Positions 17,368-24,486 of a DNA stretch of 64,000 nt are shown here, piece by piece. The translations under genes and the position numbers were made by a program. The notes beneath the pieces are model-generated. The model was not told where the DNA came from. It saw nothing but the letters and a program-made list of their open reading frames with translations, and made no database searches. How positions within the stretch are numbered: the first letter of the stretch is position 1; every line of letters begins with the position of its first letter. Source of the stretch: an uncultured Capnocytophaga sp. (GTDB lineage: Bacteria > Bacteroidota > Bacteroidia > Flavobacteriales > Flavobacteriaceae); NCBI RefSeq assembly GCF_937936315.1, contig NZ_CALGWU010000057.1:62001-126000 (forward strand). The letters are read 5' to 3'.

Positions 17368-18999
17368 TTAATCGCGTATTCGTTTAACTTTTTCCTCAAA
17401 AGCATCACGTTCTCCTTTCGCTTTATTCCGTACTTTAGTACGATAGTTATACACTGTACGAAGAGAATAACGCAAGAATTCGGCTATCTTATTGCTATCG
17501 GTAATACCTAAACGGATGAGGGCAAAGATACGCAATTCGGTATTGAGTAGTTCACCTTTTTTAGGTAGGATTTGCTCTCCTTCTTCTAAAAGAGCATTGA
17601 AGTGAGTTACAAAATGTGGGTATATATTTAGGAAGATAGTATCGAAATTCTTATAAAGTTCCTCTAATTCTTGTTCTACCACAGTGGTAGATTTTAGCAC
17701 CTTGGTAAGGTCGTCAAACTGATGTTTAGAAGCCTTTTTGTAGAGCAATTTTCGGTAGTTTTCAATCTTATCAATATACGCTGAACAGAGGTTGAAGAAA
17801 TGTGCAATATACTCTTCTTTGATAAGGTTTGCCTCCTCAAGGTTGAGATTTGCCTCCTCAAGGTTTTGGTTCATTTGTTGCAAATCAGCATTGAGTTTTT
17901 CGAGTTGCTGATTGCTATGGCAGAGCTCTTTACGCGTTTTTACCAACCGTTTTACTTGTTTGTACACATATATCAAAGCAATAATAAGGGCTACCGACAA
18001 TACGCTGATGAGCACTAAATAAAGCTGTAATTCTTTCTTTTGTTTAGCTTCTTTCTCTTGATAGGCGGTGTTAATAATAGAATAGAAAGAGGCACCTTCT
18101 TCGGCGCGGTGTCGCACATTGCAGAAGGCAGCATCGTCTATTGCCATTTTGATAAACTGATAGGCTTTACTTATATTTCCGCGTTTGTAGTAAGTAAGCG
18201 CCAAACTCTGCAAGGAAGCGTTATCTTTGATAGTATTTTTGATATCGGCAATAGCTGAGAGGGCAAAATAATACTCTTGCAGTTCGTCATTGCCTTGTTG
18301 TTGATAAATAAGTCCTAAGTAATAAGCTATCACCGCACGTTGGGGATCATCGGCTGGAGTTTGAGAGAGCAAACTGAGAAAAAGCTGGGTTGCGTTATTT
18401 TTATCAGCAGAATAGAATTGCTTGATAGCATCATTGAGTTTAAAGAGTGTTGATTGAGGGGCTAAGCACGACAGCAATGAATCGCGGTAGTTATCGGACA
18501 TTCTAAAATAGTGGAGGTTATTGGTACTTTGCCCGTAATGACTGTAATAGGTGTGAAATGTTTCGTAGTAATCACACAACAACGTTTTATTTAAACGCTG
18601 TTTATCAATAGAAGAAAGCAATTGTAACGACTCTACATACATTCCTTTTACTGAGTAGAGTTTAGAGAGCAGAATACGTGTTTCGTCCTGCTTTTCGGTA
18701 TCGTTTAAAGCGATTGCTATTTGTTCGTTTTTCAGCAAATAGGCTACTGCCGAATCGACCTTAAACTTTCGGTATTCGTCATACAATTGCTTGTGTAAAT
18801 CGTATTTTTCTGCTGGTTGAGAGGCTTTTTTAAGAGCCTTTTCCAAAGAAGCGATACGTTGTTCTTTGGCTTGTATATAAGTAGCACTCTGCTCAATAGT
18901 TTGATTGAGTTGGTGGAGTACAGCTTCTTTGTTCTCTTGTGCCACCGCTGCATTCCTTCCCAACAACAATATGATAAAGAGTGTGATATAGTTTTTCAT
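17368..18999 (-). CDS. Membrane-anchored TPR/helix-turn-helix regulator (DUF6377-like)
   Basis: About 543 residues. The start at 18999 gives a signal sequence (MKNYITLFIILLLGRNAAVAQ). The periplasmic part is helical with TPR-like repeats (about 25-310). A single membrane helix follows (LYLVLISVLSVALIIALIYVY, about 325-345), then a coiled coil rich in Leu-Glu-Asn repeats, and a cytoplasmic C-terminal LuxR-like helix-turn-helix (ELRIFALIRLGITDSNKIAE, then RYSLRTVYNYRTKVRNKAKG). Proteins of this layout sit beside SusCD operons and are thought to sense glycan or its breakdown products in the periplasm and bind DNA directly. By position it should control the locus at 7871-17070. The family assignment is from memory of layout and motifs. 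Confidence 0.8.
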   Translation of the reverse strand: MKNYITLFIILLLGRNAAVAQENKEAVLHQLNQTIEQSATYIQAKEQRIASLEKALKKASQPAEKYDLHKQLYDEYRKFKVDSAVAYLLKNEQIAIALNDTEKQDETRILLSKLYSVKGMYVESLQLLSSIDKQRLNKTLLCDYYETFHTYYSHYGQSTNNLHYFRMSDNYRDSLLSCLAPQSTLFKLNDAIKQFYSADKNNATQLFLSLLSQTPADDPQRAVIAYYLGLIYQQQGNDELQEYYFALSAIADIKNTIKDNASLQSLALTYYKRGNISKAYQFIKMAIDDAAFCNVRHRAEEGASFYSIINTAYQEKEAKQKKELQLYLVLISVLSVALIIALIYVYKQVKRLVKTRKELCHSNQQLEKLNADLQQMNQNLEEANLNLEEANLIKEEYIAHFFNLCSAYIDKIENYRKLLYKKASKHQFDDLTKVLKSTTVVEQELEELYKNFDTIFLNIYPHFVTHFNALLEEGEQILPKKGELLNTELRIFALIRLGITDSNKIAEFLRYSLRTVYNYRTKVRNKAKGERDAFEEKVKRIRD

Positions 19000-19022
19000 A
19001 AGGTTTGTTTTTAAATTTTGCT

Positions 19023-19088
19023 CAATCAACTTTGCCAAAGGTCGTAGCACGGCGAGCTATTAAAAACTTTAGCAAAGTGCAGCGACGC
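19023..19088. repeat. Dispersed inverted-repeat element, second copy
   Basis: Left end CAATCAACTTTGCCAAAGG and right end CTTTAGCAAAGTGCAGCGA match the element at 10148-10209, but the core differs (CGTAGCACGGCGAGC, then AT-rich). It lies in the gap between parC and the regulator gene and could act as a hairpin on either strand. Confidence 0.6.
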
Positions 19089-19108
19089 AAAAGCGACTTG
19101 ATTATTTT

Positions 19109-19143
19109 CTTACCTCTTATCTCTTACCTCTTATCTCTTACCT
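19109..19143. repeat. 14-bp tandem repeat TACCTCTTATCTCT after parC
   Basis: Two and a fraction units of TACCTCTTATCTCT directly behind the parC stop. On the minus strand it reads TAGGTAAGAGATAAGAGG, the same motif found behind the helicase (37511), folA (42171) and the partial gene at the window end (63940). Confidence 0.7.
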
Positions 19144-19145
19144 AA

Positions 19146-21740
19146 TTAAAATTCTAATTCTGTTTGGGTGCCGTTGTTATCGTTTTCAGGAGTAGGGACA
19201 ATTTCTTCATCGCCTAAATCTTCTTCTACGAGTTCCTCTTCTTGAGGTTCTTCGTAGGGAAGAGACTCAAGAGTGTTGATAGTTTTCACCTTGTCGGTGG
19301 TGAGCTGGTTGCCCAAGGCTTTGATACCTTTTACACTGATGAACTCTTCTAAATTCACCGTGAGGTTCTCTTTCTCCTTGCCTTTTTCTTTGGTGAAGAC
19401 CACCTCAGCCATAGGTCGCCAATCGGCAGAGACGAAGAGTAATTGCGATTTAGGGTGTTCGGTAATGACTAACTCTTCACGGTTTTCGTTCTCTACCACA
19501 AAGCGTTTTACAAACACGCGTTCTTTCTCGCCATCGTAGTAAATCACCGAAATAGGTTTCTCGGGCAGCCATTTTTCCATTACGGCAATATTGTTCTCGA
19601 AATGCAGACTCAATTCGGGGATAATGGTCTTCACGACGCCCTCTTTGGTGATGAGAAGCATACGGTCATCGCCTTTGAAAGCCCCGAGTAGCGTACCGCG
19701 CTCTTCGGTGTTGAGGCGTTTTACAATGTCGTCAAACCATATTTTGCGCGGTTTGAGGGTTGATACACCTTTTTCTTTTAGCTCGATGCGCTTGATAGCG
19801 TATTTGCTCACGAGGTTTCCTTTCACGCCACGCCCTTTGATGAGGGTATCGGCAAAATCGATATCCCATCGTAGTTTGCGCAAAGTGCCTAACTGACGCA
19901 AGTTCACGGTTACCACTTCGGCTTCACCATTAGGGTTGGCTGTAAAATAGAGCACACGCGACTCTTTGTGTTGCGGAATGAGCTCGTATTTCTTATCGCG
20001 GGTAATACCCGTAACATTGAAGCGTTTGATATAGGAGAAACCCGTTTGTCCGTCCTTATAAATCATATTATACACGGTGCGTTTATCGTCTTTCTTAAAG
20101 ACCGCTACGTGTATGATGTTTTTCTCTATATATTGTTTATCAGCTACTTTGGTAACGTACATCGCACCGCTTTCGGTAAATACAATCACATCATCAATAT
20201 CACTGCAATCGCCTACATACTCATCTTTGCGCAAGCCTGTACCCACAAAGCCTTCAGCTCTGTTCACATAGAGTTTGGTATTGCGCACTACTACTTTGGT
20301 CGCCTCAATGGTGTCGAATACACGAATTTCGGTTTTTCGTTCGCGCCCTTTACCATAAGTCTTTTTAAGGCGTTCGAAATGGGCAATCGCATAGTCGATG
20401 AGGTTTGCGAGGTGGTTTTTCACTTCCTCGATATCAGCTTCAATTTTGAGGATATTTTCATCAGCTTTATAAGAATCGAAGCGGGTGATGCGAATCATTG
20501 GTATTTGGGTGAGTTTCGCCAAATCGTCATCGGTAATCTCACGCAATAAATCTTTTTTGAAAGGCTCGAAACGCTTGTATAGATACTCGTACAAACTCTC
20601 TCTATCGGTGTAGTTCTTGAAGTCGATATACATCTCTTCTCTGATGAAAATCTTTTCAAGCGAGGCGTTGTGCCATTGCATTTCGAGTTCAGAAAGTTCA
20701 ATTTCGAGTTCTTGTTTGAGTAGATTGACTGTGCGGTCGGTACTGCGGCGCAACACTTCTGAAACTGTAAGGAAATGCGGTTTGTTGTCCTCAATCACAC
20801 AGGTAATGGGCGAAATAGCTGTTTCGCAGGCAGTGAAAGCGTAGAGCGCATCGATAGTTTTATCGGGCGATGTGCCGTTAGGCAAGTGTACCAATATTTC
20901 TACATTAGCAGCTGTGTTATCGTCTACCTTTTTGATTTTTATCTTGCCTTTTTCGTTGGCTTTCAGTATAGAATCTATAAGTGAAGTAGTGTTGGTAGTA
21001 AACGGAATTTCGGTGATGCAAAGCGTACTCTTGTCGAGTTGCGAAATCTTGGCACGCACTCGCACACGTCCGCCTCTTGCGCCATCGTTATAGCCACTTA
21101 CGTCCATAATACCCGCAGTAGGGAAATCAGGGTATAACTCAAACGATTTGCCTTTGAGGTAAGCAATGGAAGCCTCAATGAGTTCAATAAAGTTGTGAGG
21201 TAATATTTTAGTGGAAAGCCCCACGGCTATCCCCTCGGTGCCTTGTGCCAAGAGGAGCGGGAACTTCACCGGCAAGCTGATAGGCTCTTTCTTACGACCG
21301 TCATAGCTGGATTGCCATTCGGTTACCTTAGGGCTAAAGACCACATCGAGGGCAAACTTAGAAAGGCGTGCCTCGATATAACGAGGCGCTGCCGCATCGT
21401 CGCCAGTGAGGATATTCCCCCAGTTACCTTGCGTATCGATGAGCAAGTCCTTCTGACCGATTTGCACAATAGCATCGCCTATACTCGCATCGCCGTGAGG
21501 GTGATACTGCATTGTATTCCCCACCACGTTAGCCACCTTGTTGTAGCGACCATCGTCTAATTCTTTAAGCGAGTGCATAATACGGCGTTGTACGGGCTTG
21601 AAACCATCTTCGATTGCTGGTACAGCGCGTTCGAGGATTACGTACGAAGCGTAATCCAAGAACCAATCTTGGTACATACCCGTGATTTTAATGATGCTAT
21701 CTCCTTGTGAAGCAGTGTTTTGAGGCGTATTGTCTTCCAT
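19146..21740 (-). CDS. parC: DNA topoisomerase IV subunit A (GyrA/ParC family)
   Basis: Type IIA topoisomerase breakage-reunion subunit (864 residues) that decatenates daughter chromosomes with ParE. The start is set at ATG 21740 because an upstream TTG at 21767 lies inside the -7 promoter element. The winged-helix domain contains the DNA-contacting YHPHGDASIGDAI and the catalytic tyrosine in APRYIEARLS (Tyr about 121). The beta-pinwheel C-terminal domain lacks an obvious GyrA box, and the protein ends in an acidic tail (EEPQEEELVEEDLGDEE), both favouring ParC over GyrA. At the position equivalent to E. coli GyrA Ser83 the residue is Ala. parE is not in the window. Confidence 0.88.
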   Translation of the reverse strand: MEDNTPQNTASQGDSIIKITGMYQDWFLDYASYVILERAVPAIEDGFKPVQRRIMHSLKELDDGRYNKVANVVGNTMQYHPHGDASIGDAIVQIGQKDLLIDTQGNWGNILTGDDAAAPRYIEARLSKFALDVVFSPKVTEWQSSYDGRKKEPISLPVKFPLLLAQGTEGIAVGLSTKILPHNFIELIEASIAYLKGKSFELYPDFPTAGIMDVSGYNDGARGGRVRVRAKISQLDKSTLCITEIPFTTNTTSLIDSILKANEKGKIKIKKVDDNTAANVEILVHLPNGTSPDKTIDALYAFTACETAISPITCVIEDNKPHFLTVSEVLRRSTDRTVNLLKQELEIELSELEMQWHNASLEKIFIREEMYIDFKNYTDRESLYEYLYKRFEPFKKDLLREITDDDLAKLTQIPMIRITRFDSYKADENILKIEADIEEVKNHLANLIDYAIAHFERLKKTYGKGRERKTEIRVFDTIEATKVVVRNTKLYVNRAEGFVGTGLRKDEYVGDCSDIDDVIVFTESGAMYVTKVADKQYIEKNIIHVAVFKKDDKRTVYNMIYKDGQTGFSYIKRFNVTGITRDKKYELIPQHKESRVLYFTANPNGEAEVVTVNLRQLGTLRKLRWDIDFADTLIKGRGVKGNLVSKYAIKRIELKEKGVSTLKPRKIWFDDIVKRLNTEERGTLLGAFKGDDRMLLITKEGVVKTIIPELSLHFENNIAVMEKWLPEKPISVIYYDGEKERVFVKRFVVENENREELVITEHPKSQLLFVSADWRPMAEVVFTKEKGKEKENLTVNLEEFISVKGIKALGNQLTTDKVKTINTLESLPYEEPQEEELVEEDLGDEEIVPTPENDNNGTQTELEF

Positions 21741-21764
21741 CGGTACAGATTCTTTTTGAAAGGG

Positions 21765-21795
21765 CAAAGGTAAAAATAATTTGTCAATTAGGCAA
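21765..21795 (-). promoter_or_regulatory. parC promoter
   Basis: On the minus strand TTG (21795-21793), 20 bases, then TACCTTTG (21772-21765), about 25 bases before the ATG at 21740. It also shows that a TTG start at 21767 is untenable. Confidence 0.75.
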
Positions 21796-21803
21796 TTGGC
21801 ATA

Positions 21804-24461
21804 TTAGCTAATTAGAAAATTAGCCAATTTCTTATGGTTTTTAGGCAATTCATCTTCTTTTACTATGCTGAGATACTGCTTTACCACTGCTATACCAAAA
21901 TCTTTGACAGCAGGTGGATTGGGACGATCGAGAAACTCTATAAAGCGAGTGATAGGCAAAAAGTTCCAAGCGAGCGCCTGAGCGAGATAAGTTTTGAGGT
22001 AAGTGAGGTCTTCCCCGCGAGTAATTGCCTGACAGATATATTCATACGCCAAATCCCGCGATGGACGTTTTTCAAAGAGCAAAGCCGTACCTATATAGAG
22101 CCAACCGCTATGGCGTACCCTAATGTCGTAGCGCAAAAGCACTTCCAAAGGCACTGACATATTGCGAATTTCACGCACTTCGTTGCCCGTAACCCAAGTG
22201 CTGATATAGTCACACAACATCGCATCGGGGTAGTGAGGGTTGAGGCTTAGCTTATATTCAAAAATAGTACTGATGGGTGAGCATCCACCATTGGCATTGT
22301 AATAGCGATACGGGAAAGCATTCTTTAGGTCGGTATAACTTACCCCTACCCACTCGGTGTGGTATCCAAAAGTAAATTCTTTGTAGCCGTCATTTTCCTT
22401 CCAACCATAGTCAATTAGGAAAGGTTTTACTACCCCCAGAATATCCTTAGCTGAAGTGGCAGCAAACTCTGGAAACTCTCTATCGGGTTGTTTTAAGCGG
22501 GTGATTTGCGCCCAAAGCGGCAGAAGTTCTTCAGTTAGTTGTATTTCATCTGTAAGACCTAAATAATACTGAATAGCTTTAGCATAATCTCCTTTGAGTT
22601 GTCTCGCTTTTTCTTTGGCTGCTACCGAAACTTCTGTGAAAAGCAAACGATTGCAAGCAACAATGAGATCGTCGAGGTCGGGGGATTTGCCTTGCGCTTC
22701 GTATTGCAGGAGCTTATCCACCAATACCTCTGCTTCTATATAGAAAGGCAGGTGCGTAGGGGTAGAGAGCAATGGCAGGTAGCAGTGCTGGAGGATGAAG
22801 TCAATGACCATTTGCCCCTTGCGGAAAAGGAATGGCAGGACTTCGCGAGCATTGCCTAAATAATAATCCTGCGTGTAGGCTTCAAACTCTTTTTCGGAGA
22901 GTTTTTTGCGCTTTTTACAGAGTTCTTCCCACGTATAGCTACACTTAGGGTCAAGAGCCAAAGGGCGCTTGTCTATCAGCGCACGCAAAACTCCTAAGAG
23001 AATCATATCCGTAGGGATTTCCTTGCCTATTCGCTTGGTGAGCTGTTTGATATAAGGTGAAAGGGACTTTGCCCAATCGGCAGGGAAGTCGTCTTGCAAG
23101 GTGATAAGCCCCTCCAAGAAGACATCTATTGTATGAGCTGCAGGTTCGCGAAGGCAGTCGCCGAGGAGGAAGAGGAGATTTTCAGGTGTCAGGGGAAAGG
23201 GAACAGGTGTCAGGGTGTGAGAGCTGTGGGAACTATGGGAGGTGCGAGCCGCACAGGCAGTTTGGGAGTTTTCGGAGTTCTCTGATGAGTTGGGCGAGGG
23301 TAAGGATTGGAGGAGGTCTTGGGCTTTGCCTTTTAGGTAATCACGGTAAGGAGCAATGACCTCGGGGAGACCTTCGTGGTTAAAATAGGTAGTAAGGAGG
23401 GTGGCTACTTTCTCTTGGAGTTGGGTATCGGGGACGGTGAAGAGTACCGCTAATTGTTCGCGGTAGTCGGGATTGGTAGGGGATTGTTTTTGGTAGTATT
23501 TTTCTAAGATTTCTATCCCTATGAGTTGGGATTTAGCGATTTTGGACACGGTAAAGCAAAATGCAAAATTATCGGCAAAGGCTTGGAAATCAAAATCGGG
23601 ATGGGTGCTTATTTGAGCAATGCACTTCATCGCAAAGTTGATAAGTGATGATTTGTCCAAGGTTAGCAAGGCAAAGAGCGTGTGTTGGCTTGGGAGCAAC
23701 TCCTCTTCGTTAGGTACTAATCCCTCAATCCAACGGCAGTACATATCTAATACATTCTTTTTCCAAGGGTTGAGCAACACTTCTATAAAGCTGGTTACGA
23801 AGCTCTTATCAGGGAAATAATTTTTCTTACAAAGCAGGGTAAAGACTTTTTGCCATTCCAAACCACTACTAATAACATAATCTATATACTTAGCTGTATG
23901 AGGAATCACGCGCGTTGCCAACTCAGGATACTGGAGGAGTACCTCAGCTGCTTTGGCTTCTTGCATACGGCTGTACTCGATATCATATAAGTTTTTGACA
24001 AAAATCTCCTCATTGAAAGGGATTATCCCCTCTGTGTAGAGGGCTAAGAGTATTTCGATAGAAAAACTACGTGGGGATTGCTCAAAAACCTGTTGGGCAC
24101 CCTTTATCATATATGCCCCTTCGGGGGTATGGATAAGCTCCATAAAGGCTTGGGAGTGCTGAGAATTTAAAAAGAAAAGAGGATACTTAATACGTGTATG
24201 AAAACTCTTTACAGAAGTGAAATTCAACTGCTTTTCTACACTTAGCAGTTCTTCTACACTATGGCATACACACATCATCAGATAGGTGATGATATACTCG
24301 ATTTCGTAGCTAAGATGCTTTTTCTCGAATATATTCTCCCAATCTTTGTGCTGGGTTTGTTTTTTGATTTGTGTTTTTTCCTGTTCGGAAAGGGCAAAGG
24401 CAATACAGCGGATTTCTACCCAATTTTCATTTTTAAGGGCTGAGATAAGTTCTTTGTTCAT
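21804..24461 (-). CDS. DUF6493-like large helical protein, paralogue A
   Basis: Function unknown. 885 residues, no signal peptide or membrane helix, almost wholly alpha-helical with HEAT-like character, so probably a cytoplasmic scaffold. An N-terminal part of about 260 residues diverges from its paralogues. A highly conserved middle follows (FDFQAFADNFAFCFTVSKIA, YREQLAVLFTVPDTQLQEKV, YRDYLKGKAQDLLQSL). Then comes a low-complexity linker at about 390-430 (NSSENSENS, then TACAART), and a C-terminal half starting with LTPENLLFLLGDC. The linker codes one copy of the dispersed GTGCGAGCCGCACAGGCA repeat in frame. It ends LPKNHKKLANFLIS. The gene follows paralogue B by 25 bases and is last in a four-gene run. 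Family name is from memory. Confidence 0.8.
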   Translation of the reverse strand: MNKELISALKNENWVEIRCIAFALSEQEKTQIKKQTQHKDWENIFEKKHLSYEIEYIITYLMMCVCHSVEELLSVEKQLNFTSVKSFHTRIKYPLFFLNSQHSQAFMELIHTPEGAYMIKGAQQVFEQSPRSFSIEILLALYTEGIIPFNEEIFVKNLYDIEYSRMQEAKAAEVLLQYPELATRVIPHTAKYIDYVISSGLEWQKVFTLLCKKNYFPDKSFVTSFIEVLLNPWKKNVLDMYCRWIEGLVPNEEELLPSQHTLFALLTLDKSSLINFAMKCIAQISTHPDFDFQAFADNFAFCFTVSKIAKSQLIGIEILEKYYQKQSPTNPDYREQLAVLFTVPDTQLQEKVATLLTTYFNHEGLPEVIAPYRDYLKGKAQDLLQSLPSPNSSENSENSQTACAARTSHSSHSSHTLTPVPFPLTPENLLFLLGDCLREPAAHTIDVFLEGLITLQDDFPADWAKSLSPYIKQLTKRIGKEIPTDMILLGVLRALIDKRPLALDPKCSYTWEELCKKRKKLSEKEFEAYTQDYYLGNAREVLPFLFRKGQMVIDFILQHCYLPLLSTPTHLPFYIEAEVLVDKLLQYEAQGKSPDLDDLIVACNRLLFTEVSVAAKEKARQLKGDYAKAIQYYLGLTDEIQLTEELLPLWAQITRLKQPDREFPEFAATSAKDILGVVKPFLIDYGWKENDGYKEFTFGYHTEWVGVSYTDLKNAFPYRYYNANGGCSPISTIFEYKLSLNPHYPDAMLCDYISTWVTGNEVREIRNMSVPLEVLLRYDIRVRHSGWLYIGTALLFEKRPSRDLAYEYICQAITRGEDLTYLKTYLAQALAWNFLPITRFIEFLDRPNPPAVKDFGIAVVKQYLSIVKEDELPKNHKKLANFLIS
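23242..23259. repeat. Repeat unit inside DUF6493-like A
   Basis: GTGCGAGCCGCACAGGCA, read on the minus strand in the coding frame as Ala-Cys-Ala-Ala-Arg-Thr within the variable linker. One copy. Confidence 0.85.
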
Positions 24462-24486
24462 AAGGTACTTTTTACTATTATAATTA

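Noticed and set aside
19968..20549. 193-residue open frame opposite parC
   Set aside because: It is wholly antisense to conserved ParC sequence, lacks a promoter and has no recognisable protein features; treated as a shadow of the real gene.
21741..21767. TTG start nine residues upstream for parC
   Set aside because: The codon lies inside the -7 promoter element, so it is not in the transcript.
23180..23300. Short direct repeats in the DUF6493-like linkers as a CRISPR array
   Set aside because: Units are 18-27 bases with no unique spacers of constant length, lie inside open reading frames and no cas gene is present.
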